A stretch of 64,000 nucleotides of DNA from Kitasatospora cineracea. GTDB taxonomy: Bacteria > Actinomycetota > Actinomycetes > Streptomycetales > Streptomycetaceae. Position 1 is the stretch's first letter. The number at the start of each line of letters is the position of its first letter. Shown here one piece after another: positions 9,735 to 19,264 of this stretch. The DNA lies in assembly GCF_003751605.1 (NCBI RefSeq), contig NZ_RJVJ01000002.1:744001-808000 (forward strand), read 5' to 3'. The notes under the pieces were generated by a model. The model searched no databases. It worked only from the letters and a program-made list of their open reading frames with translations, and was not told where the DNA came from. Made by a program: the position numbers and the translations under genes.

Positions 9735-10670
9735 TCAGCTGCCGCCGCGCAGCCGGTGCACGGCCGGGTGCAGTCCGGACAGGATGGTGTCGAAGCGGTC
9801 CCGGCCGGTGTGCGAGTTGACCCGCAGGCGGCTGATCCGCAGCCGGTGGGCCGGGGCCAGGTCGGCGTGCCGGTGGTCGAAGAGGAACCCGGTGCGGTAG
9901 CCGAGGGTGCGCAGCACCCGGTCGGCGCGCGGGTCGTAGTTGCCGTTCGGGTAGGCGAAGGAGGTCGGCGGGCGGCCGGTCAGTCCGGTCAAGCTGTCGT
10001 GAGCGCCGACGAGTTGGGCGTCGAGGTCGGCGTCGGTGCAGCGGTCCAGGCAGGGGTGCGAGGCGGTGTGGCTGCCGATCGCCAGCCCGGCGTCGGCCAG
10101 GGTCCGCAGTTCGGTGCCGCTCAACTGCCGCTGCCGGGGCGCCGGCCGGGCCGCGGTGGCACGCAACTCGGCGAGGGCGCGCCGCCGTTCGGGGTCGGTC
10201 AGCGACTTGAGGCGGCGGACGGCGGCGGTCGGGCCGAGCCCGCGCAGCGGTTCGGCGCGGGCGCCGTGCGCGACCAGGTGGGCGGCCTCGGTCCACCAGT
10301 ACGGGTGGTCGCTGTCGATCAGGTCGGTGATCACGTAGACGGCGGCGGGGATGCCGAGCCGGGCCAGGACGGGCAGCGCCTCGGTGAGCACGGTGCGGTC
10401 GCCGTCGTCGAAGGTCACCAGCACGCTGCGGGCGGGCAGCGGGCGGCGGTGCTCGGCGGCCCGGGCGACCTCCTCCAGCCCGACCGGGCGGGCGGTGCGG
10501 GCCAGGCGCTCCATCTGGGCCCGGAAGGCCGCCGGGTCGTCGATGCCGTGGTAGCCGAGGACGGCGAGGCGGCGGGCGGCGCGGGCCCGGAACACCGGCT
10601 GGAGCGGGGAGCGCCGCAGTAGGGCGTCGAGGTTCCGCCGCCGCGCGGTGGCACGGTCCGTGGTCGGCAT
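9735..10670 (-). CDS. Polysaccharide deacetylase (NodB/CE4)
   Basis: A 311-residue CE4 enzyme. The NodB motifs are TFDDG (residues 86-90; metal and base Asp residues) and SHTASHP (200-206; the two metal-binding His), with later RLRVNSH-like sequence. There is no clear signal peptide, so it may act on a lipid-linked or cytoplasmic intermediate, or be exported otherwise. The ATG at 10670 is chosen for its GGAGGGGGAG; a longer start at 10703 exists. It forms a two-gene unit with the GNAT gene and is divergent from clp. Confidence 0.88.
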   Translation of the reverse strand: MPTTDRATARRRNLDALLRRSPLQPVFRARAARRLAVLGYHGIDDPAAFRAQMERLARTARPVGLEEVARAAEHRRPLPARSVLVTFDDGDRTVLTEALPVLARLGIPAAVYVITDLIDSDHPYWWTEAAHLVAHGARAEPLRGLGPTAAVRRLKSLTDPERRRALAELRATAARPAPRQRQLSGTELRTLADAGLAIGSHTASHPCLDRCTDADLDAQLVGAHDSLTGLTGRPPTSFAYPNGNYDPRADRVLRTLGYRTGFLFDHRHADLAPAHRLRISRLRVNSHTGRDRFDTILSGLHPAVHRLRGGS

Positions 10671-10903
10671 GGCCGCTCCCCCTCCGGTGGCGCACGCGGG
10701 CACCGCGGGCGGTCGGCCCGGGGTGCCCGCTGGAGTTCCAGGTCATCAGAGTCCCATGAACGGGTAATGACTGTCCCAAATTCTCCGAAGCCCGCCGCCC
10801 GGCGGGCGCCACCTGTCCGGATCACACCGCTTAGCGGCCGATATCACGCATTGGCATAGTTCGGGGGGACCGCTGCCCGCCCGCCCATGGGAGTGCCCGC
10901 ACG

Positions 10904-13393
10904 ATGACCATGCCCGGCTTCGGCTCCTTCGGCTCCGACGACGCCTTCTCGGAGCTGCTCAACCGCTTCTTCGGCCTCAACCCGGCCGCCTCCCCGCCCG
11001 CCGTCCAGCGCGTCCCGATCGGACGGCTGCTCACCGAGTCCGCCCGCGACCTGATCGCCCGCGCCGAGCTGCGCGCCCAGGAGGACGGCAGCACCGACCT
11101 GGACACCCCGCACCTGCTGTGGGCCGCCACCCAGGTCGACCCGTCCCGCGGCCTGCTCGCCCAGGCCGGCGCCGACCCGGACAAGCTGGCCGCCGCGATC
11201 GAGCGCAGCCTGCCGGCCGGCGCGGCCGACCCGTCCGTCGACCCCGGCCTCACCCCGGCCGCCAAGCGCGTGCTGATCGGCGCGCACGCCCGCTCGCAGG
11301 CCGCCGGCGTCTCCTACATCGGCCCCGAGCACGTCCTGGCCGCCCTGCTGGACGACCCCGACTCGGCGGCCGGCCGCCTGCTCGGCGCGCAGGGCGCCGA
11401 CGCCTCCCGCCTCCAGCGCGGCGCCGAGGCCGCCGCCCGGGGCGAGCGCGGCCCGGCCAAGGCCGAGAGCCGGACCCCGACCCTGGACGAGTACGGCCGC
11501 GACCTCACCGAGGACGCCAAGCTCGGCAGGCTGGACCCGGTGGTCGGCCGGGCCGAGGAGATCGAGCAGACCGTCGAGATCCTCTCCCGCCGCTCCAAGA
11601 ACAACCCGGTGCTGATCGGCGAGCCCGGCGTCGGCAAGACCGCCATCGTCGAGGGCCTGGCCCAGCGGATCGTCTCCGGCGACGTCCCCGCCACCCTGAA
11701 GGACCGGCAGGTGGTCTCGCTCGACCTGTCCGGGCTGGTCGCGGGCTCCAAGTACCGCGGCGAGTTCGAGGAGCGGCTGAAGAACGTCATCGACGAGGTC
11801 CGCGAGGCCGCCGACTCCACCGTCCTGTTCATCGACGAACTGCACACCGTGGTCGGCGCGGGCGCCGGCGGCGAGGGCGCGATGGACGCCGGCAACATGC
11901 TCAAGCCCGCGCTGGCCCGCGGCGAGCTGCACGTCATCGGCGCCACCACCATCGACGAGTACCGCAAGCACATCGAGAAGGACCCGGCGCTGGAGCGCCG
12001 CTTCCAGCCGGTGCTGATCCCCGAGCCCTCGGTCGAGGAGACCGTGCAGATCCTGGAGGGCCTGCGCGACTCCTACGAGGCCCACCACCAGGTCCGCTTC
12101 ACCGACGAGGCGCTGCGCGCCGCCGCCGACCTCTCCGACCGGTACGTCTCCGACCGCTTCCTGCCGGACAAGGCCATCGACCTGATCGACCAGGCCGGCG
12201 CCCGGGTCCGGCTGCGCGGCCTGGGCCGCTCCACCGAGGTGATCGGCCGCGAGGACGAACTCGCCAAGCTGCGCCGCGAGAAGGACGAGGCGGTGGCCGC
12301 CGAGGACTTCTCCCGCGCCTCCGAGCTGAAGACCCGGATCGCCGACCTGGAGGCGCAGACCGCCGAGATCGAGGAGCGCCGCGAGGGCGTGGTCTCGGTG
12401 ACCGTCGACGACGTCGCCGACGTGCTCTCCCGGCAGACCGGCATCCCGGTCTCCCAGCTCACCGAGGACGAGAAGGCCCGGCTGCTCAAGCTGGAGGACG
12501 ACCTGCACGACCGGGTGATCGGCCAGGACCGGGCGGTGGTCGCGGTCTCCGAGGCGGTCCGCCGCAGCCGGGCCGGCATGGCCGACCCGAACCGCCCGGT
12601 CGGCTCCTTCCTCTTCCTCGGCCCCACCGGCGTCGGCAAGACCGAACTCGCCAAGGCCCTGGCCGAGTTGATCTTCGGCGACGAGGACCGGCTGGTCCGC
12701 TTCGACATGAGCGAGTTCCAGGAGAAGCACACCGTCTCCCGCCTGGTCGGCGCCCCGCCCGGGTACGTCGGCTACGACGAGGCCGGGCAGCTCACCGAGG
12801 CGGTCCGCCGCCGCCCGTACAGCGTGCTGCTGTTCGACGAGGTCGAGAAGGCCCACCCGGACGTCTTCAACGCGCTGCTGCAGGTCCTCGACGACGGGCG
12901 GCTGACCGACGCGCAGGGCCGCACCGTCGACTTCCGCAACACCGTGGTGATCATGACCTCCAACATCGGCTCGCAGCTGATCCTGGCCCACAAGGGCGAG
13001 ACCGAGGAGATCCGCGACCGGCTGATGGAGGAGCTGCGCGGGCGCTTCCTGCCCGAGTTCCTCAACCGGATCGACGACATCATCGTCTTCGACGCGCTGG
13101 ACGCCGAGGACCTGCTGCGGATCGTCGACCTGATGCTGGCCAACTCCGAACGCCGGGTGAAGGCCCAGGGGATGGAGCTGGAGGTCACCGCCGCCGCCAA
13201 GGACTGGCTGGTCGACAAGGGCCACCAGCCCGAGTTCGGCGCCCGCCCGCTGCGCCGCACCATCCAGACCCAGCTCGACAACCGCCTCGCCACCATGCTG
13301 CTCGGCGGCGACCTCCGCCCGGGCGACACCATCGTCGCGGACGCGAAGGACGGCGAGCTGATCTGCTCGATCGGCCGCCCCGACCCCTCCTGA
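10904..13393 (+). CDS. ClpC-like Hsp100 AAA+ unfoldase without a visible ClpP loop
   Basis: An 829-residue Hsp100 protein. An N-terminal Clp_N double repeat spans about 40-180. AAA-1 has Walker A GEPGVGKT near 239 and Walker [10 protein letters not shown] short UVR-containing middle domain follows near 450-490 ([19 protein letters not shown]). AAA-2 has Walker A GPTGVGKT near 572, and a C-terminal D2-small domain ends the protein. The short middle domain makes it ClpC-like rather than ClpB-like. However, the segment between SNIGSQLI and [11 protein letters not shown] is short and lacks the (I/L/V)-G-F tripeptide that docks ClpP. It may therefore work as a disaggregase or use another partner. 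A strong hairpin follows. Confidence 0.93.
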   Translation: MTMPGFGSFGSDDAFSELLNRFFGLNPAASPPAVQRVPIGRLLTESARDLIARAELRAQEDGSTDLDTPHLLWAATQVDPSRGLLAQAGADPDKLAAAIERSLPAGAADPSVDPGLTPAAKRVLIGAHARSQAAGVSYIGPEHVLAALLDDPDSAAGRLLGAQGADASRLQRGAEAAARGERGPAKAESRTPTLDEYGRDLTEDAKLGRLDPVVGRAEEIEQTVEILSRRSKNNPVLIGEPGVGKTAIVEGLAQRIVSGDVPATLKDRQVVSLDLSGLVAGSKYRGEFEERLKNVIDEVREAADSTVLFIDELHTVVGAGAGGEGAMDAGNMLKPALARGELHVIGATTIDEYRKHIEKDPALERRFQPVLIPEPSVEETVQILEGLRDSYEAHHQVRFTDEALRAAADLSDRYVSDRFLPDKAIDLIDQAGARVRLRGLGRSTEVIGREDELAKLRREKDEAVAAEDFSRASELKTRIADLEAQTAEIEERREGVVSVTVDDVADVLSRQTGIPVSQLTEDEKARLLKLEDDLHDRVIGQDRAVVAVSEAVRRSRAGMADPNRPVGSFLFLGPTGVGKTELAKALAELIFGDEDRLVRFDMSEFQEKHTVSRLVGAPPGYVGYDEAGQLTEAVRRRPYSVLLFDEVEKAHPDVFNALLQVLDDGRLTDAQGRTVDFRNTVVIMTSNIGSQLILAHKGETEEIRDRLMEELRGRFLPEFLNRIDDIIVFDALDAEDLLRIVDLMLANSERRVKAQGMELEVTAAAKDWLVDKGHQPEFGARPLRRTIQTQLDNRLATMLLGGDLRPGDTIVADAKDGELICSIGRPDPS

Positions 13394-13400
13394 GCCCCCC

Positions 13401-13443
13401 GCCGGAGCCCCGTCCGCAGGCACCCCGCCGACGGGGCTCCGGC
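13401..13443 (+). terminator. Hairpin terminator after the clp gene
   Basis: GCCGGAGCCCCGTC (13401-13414) and GACGGGGCTCCGGC (13430-13443) pair perfectly over 14 bp, 7 bases after the clp stop codon. Confidence 0.85.
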
Positions 13444-13480
13444 GCGTCCGCCGACAGTGCCTCCTGGCAGACTCCCGCCC

Positions 13481-14122
13481 ATGAACATCACTGCCGCGCC
13501 CACGAGTTGGGACGCATGCGTCGCACTCTTCGACTCCCGCGCCCTGCCCGTCTCCAGCTACGAGAACCTCTACGACGAGTCGTACGACGTCCACTCCGGC
13601 GCGCTGACCCTCCCCGGCCCGCTCGACCTGGACGCACTGGACCTGGACGGCACCGGGCTGGTCGTCGACGGCGACCTGACGGTGACGGGCGCGGTCCTCA
13701 ACGCGGACGACGGCTGCCCGGCCCTGGTCGTCCTCGGCGACCTGACGGCGGACGCCGTCCACCTGGAGGGCGACGCCAAGCTCCTGGTGCGCGGGAACGT
13801 CCGGGTCGGCGCGTTCGTCGGCCACATGACCGACAAGCTGGTGATGATCGGCGGCGACCTGGCCGCCGGGGTGACGGTCCTCTCCGCCGGCTTCTTCCCC
13901 GACCTGGTCGGCGGCGCCCTGACCGGCCCCGTCCTGGCACCGCCGTACGCGCTGGCCGAGCTCGACCACGAGGTGAGCGCCCCGCCCGCCGCCGAGGTCC
14001 TCGTCCCCGAGGTCCTGCTCGCCGACGGCGAGCAGGAGGAGGAGAGCTGCTTCGACGCCCCGGGCATCCACGGCGACCGCCTGTACGACCACCTGGCGGC
14101 GGGGCGCCCCGTGCTGCGCTAG
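13481..14122 (+). CDS. Beta-helix-like protein of unknown function
   Basis: A 213-residue acidic protein not assigned to a named family. Its middle (about residues 45-150) has regularly spaced hydrophobic strands and Gly-Asp turns (GLVVDGDLTVTGAVLNADDG, LVVLGDLTADAVHLEGDAKL, LLVRGNVRVGAF, LVMIGGDLAAGVTVL), the look of a right-handed beta-helix as in bactofilin-like or polymer-forming proteins. The C-terminus is Glu/Asp-rich. The ATG at 13481 is chosen because it begins normal-looking sequence. Function is unknown; a scaffold or immunity-type role is only a guess. Confidence 0.75.
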   Translation: MNITAAPTSWDACVALFDSRALPVSSYENLYDESYDVHSGALTLPGPLDLDALDLDGTGLVVDGDLTVTGAVLNADDGCPALVVLGDLTADAVHLEGDAKLLVRGNVRVGAFVGHMTDKLVMIGGDLAAGVTVLSAGFFPDLVGGALTGPVLAPPYALAELDHEVSAPPAAEVLVPEVLLADGEQEEESCFDAPGIHGDRLYDHLAAGRPVLR

Positions 14123-14231
14123 TGCTCCGGCCGACGACGTCCACCGGGTCGCCGGGCCTGCCGGCCGGTCCGGGTCGCTGCGACAGTCCACCGTCGCCGA
14201 CCCGCACCACCGGGATCGTCAGCAGGACGGG

Positions 14232-14378
14232 CTACCCGGTGAGCCGGACAGCCAGCAGCCCGAGGACGTGGAGGAACGCGACGAACCCGCCCGCGCAGAC
14301 GACCGGCATCGAGACCGCGGCGACCAGGGGCGCGCCCATCACTGCCAGTTGCCTACGCTGGCCGTCCGGACTCGACAT
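14232..14378 (-). CDS. Small single-span membrane protein (48 aa)
   Basis: An ATG at 14378 follows GGGAGGGACG. The 48-residue product has a polar start (MSSPDGQRRQ) and one long hydrophobic stretch (LAVMGAPLVAAVSMPVVCAG onward), ending VRLTG. The good ribosome site and clean hydrophobic pattern support it as a real gene. No family is recognised. Its promoter would lie opposite that of the NADH dehydrogenase gene. Confidence 0.6.
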   Translation of the reverse strand: MSSPDGQRRQLAVMGAPLVAAVSMPVVCAGGFVAFLHVLGLLAVRLTG

Positions 14379-14601
14379 CGTCCCTCCCGGGATCGACCGG
14401 CGGGGACCGGAGCGTCGCCCCGCCAGACGATCTCGCAGTACGCCGGTGTGGCACAAGACCTCGCGGGGCGGTGCCCGACCCGGCGAGCCTTCCCGGTCGA
14501 AGCACCGGGCCCTGTCCGGCGGCCGGTCGAGGTGCGGGGCGGCGGGGGCGCTGCCAGCATGAACCGCGTCCCCTCCCCCACCGCCGGCCCGGAGTGTGCC
14601 C

Positions 14602-15918
14602 ATGCCCCGTCCCCGAGTCCTCGTCATCGGCGCCGGCTTCGCCGGCGTGGAGTGCCTGCACCGGCTGGAGCGGATGCTCAAGCCGGAGGAGGCGGAGCTG
14701 GTGGTGGTCTCCCCGCACGACTACCAGCTCTACCTGCCGCTGCTGCCGCACGTGGCGGCGGGCGTCGTCACCCCGCAGTCGGTGGCGGTGTCACTGCGGC
14801 GGCGGCTGCGCCGCACCCGCTACGTGCCGGGGTTCGCCCTGGGGGTGGACACCCGGCGGCGGCAGGTGACCGTGCGCACCGTCGAGGGCGCCGAGTGGGA
14901 GATCGGCTACGACCACCTGGTGCTGGCCGCGGGCAGCACCACCCGGCTGTTCGACATCCCGGGCGTCACCGAGCACGCGCTCGGGATGAAGACCCTCGCC
15001 CAGGCCGCGTACCTGCGCGACCACGTGATCGGCCAACTGAACGCGGCCGCGGTCACCAACGACCCCGAGGAGCGGGCCGAGCGCCTGTGCTTCGTGGTGG
15101 TGGGCGGGGGCTACGCGGGCACCGAGACGGCCGCCTCCCTGGAACTGCTCACCCGGGAGGCGATCCGGCGCTTCCCGCACGTGGACCCGGCCCTGCTCAG
15201 CTGGCACCTGGTGGACATCGCGCCGCGGCTGCTGCCGGAGATCGGCGAGCGGCTCGGCGCGGCCGCGATGGCGGTCCTGCGCGGCCGCGGCCTCGAGTTC
15301 AGCCTGAACACCAGCGTGACCCGGGTGACCCCCCGGACGGTGGAGCTCACCGACGGCCGGACGCTGCGCACCCGGACCCTGGTGTGGACGGCCGGCGTGG
15401 CGGCCAGCCCGCTGGTGCACACCGTCGACACCGACCTGGTGCGGGGCCGGCTGGCGACCACCGCGGAGCTGACCGTGCCCGGCGCGGACGACGTGTTCGC
15501 GGTCGGGGACGCCGCCGCCGTCCCGGACCTCGCCAAGGCGGACGGCAGCATCACCCCGCCCACCGCGCAGCACTCGCAGCGCCAGGGCAAGGCAGTGGCC
15601 TTCAACGTGGCCGCGCGGCTGCGGGGCACCGCGATGCGGCCGTACTTCCACCGCGACCTGGGGCTGGTGGTGGACCTGGGCGGCGGCTACGCGGTCTCCC
15701 GGCCGCTGGGCGTGGAGCTGAGCGGCCTCCCGGGGCAGGCGGTGGCCCGCGGCTACCACCTGATGGCGCTGCCGACCGTCACGGCCCGCACCCGGGTGCT
15801 GGTCAACTGGGCGCTGAACGCCACCACCGGCAGCGACTTCGTCAGCACCGGCTTCCAGCACGGCCGCCCGGCCACCCTGCCCGACTTCGAGCACACCGAC
15901 GTCTACCGCCCGGCCTGA
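14602..15918 (+). CDS. Type II NADH dehydrogenase-like FAD oxidoreductase
   Basis: A 438-residue two-dinucleotide-binding-domain flavoprotein. FAD motif VLVIGAGFAGVECLHRLERM is at the start, the NAD(P)H motif FVVVGGGYAGTETAASLELL near 160, and the ATG-like VFAVGDAAAVPDL near 297. The C-terminal region (TGSDFVSTGFQHGRP) includes a short amphipathic stretch for peripheral membrane contact. NDH-2 enzymes pass electrons from NADH to quinone without pumping protons. The ATG at 14602 is preferred, with GGAG 7 bases upstream; GTG 14596 is also in frame. A terminator follows. Confidence 0.9.
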   Translation: MPRPRVLVIGAGFAGVECLHRLERMLKPEEAELVVVSPHDYQLYLPLLPHVAAGVVTPQSVAVSLRRRLRRTRYVPGFALGVDTRRRQVTVRTVEGAEWEIGYDHLVLAAGSTTRLFDIPGVTEHALGMKTLAQAAYLRDHVIGQLNAAAVTNDPEERAERLCFVVVGGGYAGTETAASLELLTREAIRRFPHVDPALLSWHLVDIAPRLLPEIGERLGAAAMAVLRGRGLEFSLNTSVTRVTPRTVELTDGRTLRTRTLVWTAGVAASPLVHTVDTDLVRGRLATTAELTVPGADDVFAVGDAAAVPDLAKADGSITPPTAQHSQRQGKAVAFNVAARLRGTAMRPYFHRDLGLVVDLGGGYAVSRPLGVELSGLPGQAVARGYHLMALPTVTARTRVLVNWALNATTGSDFVSTGFQHGRPATLPDFEHTDVYRPA

Positions 15919-15934
15919 CCCCGCCCCCGCCCGA

Positions 15935-15964
15935 GGGCCCGCCCCGCACCCGCGGGGTGGGCCC
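15935..15964 (+). terminator. Hairpin terminator after the NADH dehydrogenase gene
   Basis: GGGCCCGCCCCGC (15935-15947) and GCGGGGTGGGCCC (15952-15964) pair over 13 bp with one G-U pair and a 4-base loop, followed by TTCC. It is also close to the end of the convergent small gene and may serve both. Confidence 0.8.
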
Positions 15965-15981
15965 TTCCGTGCGGCAGGTGG

Positions 15982-16149
15982 CTAGCGCGGCGCGGAGTGC
16001 CTGTTGCGGCCCATCCGCATGCCCGTCACCAGCAGGGCGCCGACGAACAGCACCGCGCCGATGACCAGCAGCCACAGCAGGCCCTTCACCAGCACGCCGA
16101 CGAACCCGCACACCACGGCGATCAGCACGATGAGCAGCAGCCACGCCAT
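15982..16149 (-). CDS. Small hydrophobic membrane protein (55 aa)
   Basis: A 55-residue product with an almost continuous hydrophobic core (MAWLLLIVLIAVVCGFVGVL, then VKGLLWLLVIGAVLFVGALL) and a basic tail (MRMGRNRHSAPR). It probably crosses the membrane twice, with the basic tail inside. GGGAGG lies 5 bases before the ATG. It resembles the short 'hydrophobic proteins' common in streptomycetes, which have no known role. A strong hairpin separates it from the DUF2382 gene upstream. Confidence 0.75.
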   Translation of the reverse strand: MAWLLLIVLIAVVCGFVGVLVKGLLWLLVIGAVLFVGALLVTGMRMGRNRHSAPR

Positions 16150-16173
16150 GTCGGCCTCCCTGGGTCGGTTCCG

Positions 16174-16209
16174 CCTGCGGGGCCCGGCCGGAGGGCCGGG
16201 CCCCGCAGG
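16174..16209 (-). terminator. Hairpin terminator after the PRC-barrel/DUF2382 gene
   Basis: CCTGCGGGGCCCGGCC (16174-16189) and its exact complement (16194-16209) form a perfect 16-bp stem with a 4-base loop, 6 bases beyond the stop codon. Confidence 0.88.
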
Positions 16210-16215
16210 GGGGTG

Positions 16216-17409
16216 TTACCGGTGGCGCCCCTGGCCGGGGGTGTCCTTGCCGGTGTTCTTCGGCGGCAACTTCGCCTTGCCCTCGGGCAGTTCGGCTTCG
16301 ATGCGCTCCTTGCGCACCTCGCCGGTGACGGTCCGCTCCTCGACGTGCTCCTCGGTCACCAGCCGCACCCGCTCGACCGGGACGGCCTCGGTGCGCACGA
16401 CCGGACGCTCCCCGTGCAGGGTCACGTCGTACTCGGCCTCCGAGATCGGCTCGCCGGACAGCGCCTCGTGCCGGTTCGCCTCGGTGATCGGCTCGCGCTC
16501 GACCCGGACCTCCTCGTGCCGCACCGGCACGGTCTTCTGCTCCTCCTCCGTGACGACGTACTTGCGCAGCCGGGCGTGCCCGGTCTCGTACCGTTCGACG
16601 CCGACGTGCATCCGCTCCTCCGAGCGGGTCATCGCGTCGTCGTCCCGCTCCGGCCGGCCGGTGCCCCGGACGGCGGGGCCGGGCGCGGCGGCCGCGGAGC
16701 CGGTGCGGGCGTCCTGCCGGCCGCCCGCCGTGGCGCCGGCGGCTCCGGCCGTACCCGCCAGGCCGGCGGTCCCGGCCATGCCGGCGGTCCCGACCGTGCC
16801 GCTGGTTCCGGCGGCCTTGGTGCCGGTGGTTCCGGCGGCCTTGGTGCCGGTGGTTCCGGCGGCCTTGGTGCCGGTGGTTCCGGCGGCCTTGGTGCCGGAG
16901 GGGCCGGTACCGGCGGAACCGCCCGTCATCGGCCTGGTCGTCGACGTTCCGGCCGCACCCGCGGTGCCCGCCGCCCCGGCGGCCCCGGCGGCACCCGCCG
17001 CTCCGGCCGCGCCCGCCGCGGTGCCCGTTCCGCTCTCCCGGTGGGCCCAGCCGCCCTCACCGGGCTGGTTGGCGGCCTTCCAGGCGTCGTCCCAGGCGAT
17101 GCCGTAGTGGCGGTAGAGCCGGCGCTCCTCCTGCTCGGAGAGGTGTCCGCCGCTGTCCACGTCCACGTTCGGCGCGTCCTTGACCTTGTCCTTGTCGTAG
17201 GGCACCTGGAGGTGCCCGTCGATCACGTGGGCCTCCCGGACCGGGACGAACGACTCACTCGAACCGAACCATCCGGTCTTCACGCTGACCCACTCGGGCT
17301 TCCCGGTGGCGTCGTCGAGGAAGAGGTGGTCGGCCTTGCCGATCTTGTTGCCCTGGGCGTCGTGGACAGGGTGGTGCAGCATGGAACGGATCTGCTGTTC
17401 GGTGATCAT
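16216..17409 (-). CDS. PRC-barrel and DUF2382 (YsnF-like) protein with Ala/Gly/Thr repeat linker
   Basis: A 397-residue protein in three parts. A PRC-barrel spans residues 5-85 (VHDAQGNKIGKADHLFLDDA, FVPVREAHV). A low-complexity Ala-Gly-Thr linker spans about 130-240 with four GTKAAGTT repeats. A C-terminal DUF2382 domain spans about 270-380 (EERMHVGVERYETGHARLRK, HEEVRVEREPI, VRLVTEEHVEERTVTGEVRK). DUF2382 proteins such as YsnF are stress-associated. The linker repeat is encoded by a 24-bp DNA tandem and so may vary in length between strains. The role is unknown beyond general stress. Confidence 0.88.
   Translation of the reverse strand: MITEQQIRSMLHHPVHDAQGNKIGKADHLFLDDATGKPEWVSVKTGWFGSSESFVPVREAHVIDGHLQVPYDKDKVKDAPNVDVDSGGHLSEQEERRLYRHYGIAWDDAWKAANQPGEGGWAHRESGTGTAAGAAGAAGAAGAAGAAGTAGAAGTSTTRPMTGGSAGTGPSGTKAAGTTGTKAAGTTGTKAAGTTGTKAAGTSGTVGTAGMAGTAGLAGTAGAAGATAGGRQDARTGSAAAAPGPAVRGTGRPERDDDAMTRSEERMHVGVERYETGHARLRKYVVTEEEQKTVPVRHEEVRVEREPITEANRHEALSGEPISEAEYDVTLHGERPVVRTEAVPVERVRLVTEEHVEERTVTGEVRKERIEAELPEGKAKLPPKNTGKDTPGQGRHR
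16804..16899. repeat. Four tandem copies of a 24-bp unit inside the DUF2382 gene
   Basis: Four consecutive 24-bp units start at 16804, 16828, 16852 and 16876 with near-identical sequence. Each begins GGTTCCGGCGGCC on the + strand and codes for an eight-residue GTKAAGTT-type repeat on the - strand. The unit is a multiple of 3, so copy-number change keeps the frame. Confidence 0.9.
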
Positions 17410-17599
17410 TGCTCACGCCTCCTTCACATTCCGGCACTGAGGCGCGTGGCCAGCTCGGCCGGGCTGAAACGCCTTCCGGGGAGACATTCACCCACCGTGA
17501 CGGAGATCGGCCGAACTCGACGGATCCGCTCACGCTGCGTCCCCGGATCGGCATATGCCACACCGGGGACGCCATGTGACGTGCACACAGGAGAACGGG

Positions 17600-17794
17600 C
17601 TACACCGCGCCGTCCCCGTCCCCGTCGCCGTCACCGTCGCCTTCACCCTCGGGGTCCGGGTCCAGGCCGACCTCCGCGCGGTCCTCCTCGGTGCGCTCCT
17701 CCAGTTCGCTCTCGTCGGGCCGCCGCGGCAGGCCGCCGCCGTGGCCGGTGTCCGGGTCGCCCTCGACCGCCTTGTTCGACTTGTGGTGGGTCAC
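17600..17794 (-). CDS. Small acidic protein (64 aa) with Asp-Gly tail
   Basis: A GTG at 17794 with GGAGG 5 bases upstream opens a 64-residue, highly acidic, hydrophilic product (MTHHKSNKAVEGDPDTGHGG, then ESELEERTEEDRAEVG) ending in a (Asp-Gly)n run. No transmembrane segment or family is seen. The ribosome site argues for translation. It stands alone, 80 bases downstream of the DUF2252 gene and in the same orientation. The role is unknown. Confidence 0.6.
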   Translation of the reverse strand: MTHHKSNKAVEGDPDTGHGGGLPRRPDESELEERTEEDRAEVGLDPDPEGEGDGDGDGDGDGAV

Positions 17795-17873
17795 GGTTGC
17801 CTCCGGCAGTGGTGCGGATGTTCGCTGCCTCCATCACCCCCCGGGGCGGGGCGGGGCGCAAACGGGGGGCGGG

Positions 17874-19226
17874 TCAGGCGTCCTCGGACTGCACCTCGCC
17901 GGCGGCGATGGCGGCGGCGAGGCGGGCGTGGTCGGCGGTGTTGAGCTCCGCGTAGTGGTGGGCGAAGGCGGCGACCGCCCGGTCGAAGGTGTCGGCGCGG
18001 CCCAGGTAGGCGGCGATGGCGATCCGGTCGCCGGAGCGGGCGTGGGCCCGGGCCAGGGCGGCGCCGCACAGGGCCGCGTAGGCGCGCAGGCCGCGGGTGG
18101 TCATCTCGCCGACCTCGGCGGAGCCCTTCATGTCGCGCAGCTGGCGCCAGTAGAAGTGCCGGCCGGCGGGGCCGGTCATCCAGCCGAGGAAGATGTCGCT
18201 CGCGGCCTGGGTGAGCCGTTGCCCGGCGACCACCCGCTGCCCGTGGTGGGAGTACCGGCCGGGCCCGGCGTAGGGCTCCAGGACGGACGCCTGGGCCTCC
18301 TTGACCTGCAGCACCAGCGGGTCGTCGGCGTCCCGGCCCTGGAGCAGGACGACGAAGCAGCGGGTGCCGACGCTGCCGACGCCGACCACCTTGCGGGCGG
18401 TGTCGACGTACCGGTAGCGGTCGAGCAGCCGGCCGCGCTCCTCGGGGAGGGTGGCCCGGTAGTCGGCGAGCAGCGAGCGGACCTCGTCGGTGTCGAAGCC
18501 GACGTGCTCGATCAGCGGGGGCTGGTCCTTGAAGCGGTGGCGCCCGTTGGCGGTGGTCTCGGTGAGCTTGCCGGCGGCCTGCAGGCTGTCGCGGCGGCGG
18601 GCGGCGGCGAGGTCGGCCTCGATCCGCTGCCGGGGCTTGCCCCTGAGGCTGGTGAGCAGTTCGCCGGCGTCGATCCGCCGGTACCAGACCGGGAGTTCGC
18701 CGAGCCCGGCGAGCTGCCGGATCCGTTCGCGGTAGGCGCGGACGGCCTCCAGCACCACCCGGTGGGCGTCCTCGGGGCCCTCGCCGTTCTCCCGGGCGGC
18801 GACGGCGAGGCTGGCGGCGAGGCGCTGGACGTCCCACTCGAACGGGCCGGGCAGCGTCTCGTCGAAGTCGTTCAGGTCGAACAGCAGGGCGCGTTCGGGC
18901 GAGGCGAACAGCCCGAAGTTGACCAGGTGAGCGTCCCCGCAGAGCTGGACGGTCAGGCCGCTGTCGGGGGCGGTGGCGAGGTCGCCGGCCATCACGGCGG
19001 CCGCGCCGCGCAGGAAGGCGAACGGGGAGGCGGCCATCCGGCCGTTGCGGATCGGCACCAGGTCGGGGACGCGGCTCTCCGCCTGGGCGCGCAGCACCGC
19101 GAGCGGGTCGGGGCGGTCGGCGGCGGGCCGCCAGTGCCCGGCGGTGGAGCGCGGGGCGCGCTTGCGGGCGGCGCGGCCCGCCTCGGTGCGTTCCGCGACG
19201 GTCAGGTAGGGGGCGGGGGTGTCCAT
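17874..19226 (-). CDS. DUF2252 family protein
   Basis: A 450-residue protein with the DUF2252 core. Kinase-like signatures include VQLCGDAHLVNFGLFASPER, FDLNDFDETLPGPFEWDVQR, RKVVGVGSVGTRCFVVLLQG and a terminal histidine-rich helix (AFAHHYAELNTADHARL). The HxDxH-like and NDFDET segments resemble phosphotransferase active sites, but the activity of the family is not known. The ATG at 19226 is the natural start. A terminator-like hairpin lies upstream, before lpdA, so it has its own promoter. Confidence 0.9.
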   Translation of the reverse strand: MDTPAPYLTVAERTEAGRAARKRAPRSTAGHWRPAADRPDPLAVLRAQAESRVPDLVPIRNGRMAASPFAFLRGAAAVMAGDLATAPDSGLTVQLCGDAHLVNFGLFASPERALLFDLNDFDETLPGPFEWDVQRLAASLAVAARENGEGPEDAHRVVLEAVRAYRERIRQLAGLGELPVWYRRIDAGELLTSLRGKPRQRIEADLAAARRRDSLQAAGKLTETTANGRHRFKDQPPLIEHVGFDTDEVRSLLADYRATLPEERGRLLDRYRYVDTARKVVGVGSVGTRCFVVLLQGRDADDPLVLQVKEAQASVLEPYAGPGRYSHHGQRVVAGQRLTQAASDIFLGWMTGPAGRHFYWRQLRDMKGSAEVGEMTTRGLRAYAALCGAALARAHARSGDRIAIAAYLGRADTFDRAVAAFAHHYAELNTADHARLAAAIAAGEVQSEDA

Positions 19227-19264
19227 CGGGCGGGCTCCTCACGGCGTCGGGGCCGGAAGACGTA

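Noticed and set aside
10844-14191. Long - strand frame opposite clp.
   Set aside because: Antisense shadow of the Hsp100 gene; composition is Val/Gly/Asp-rich repeats and no family is recognisable.
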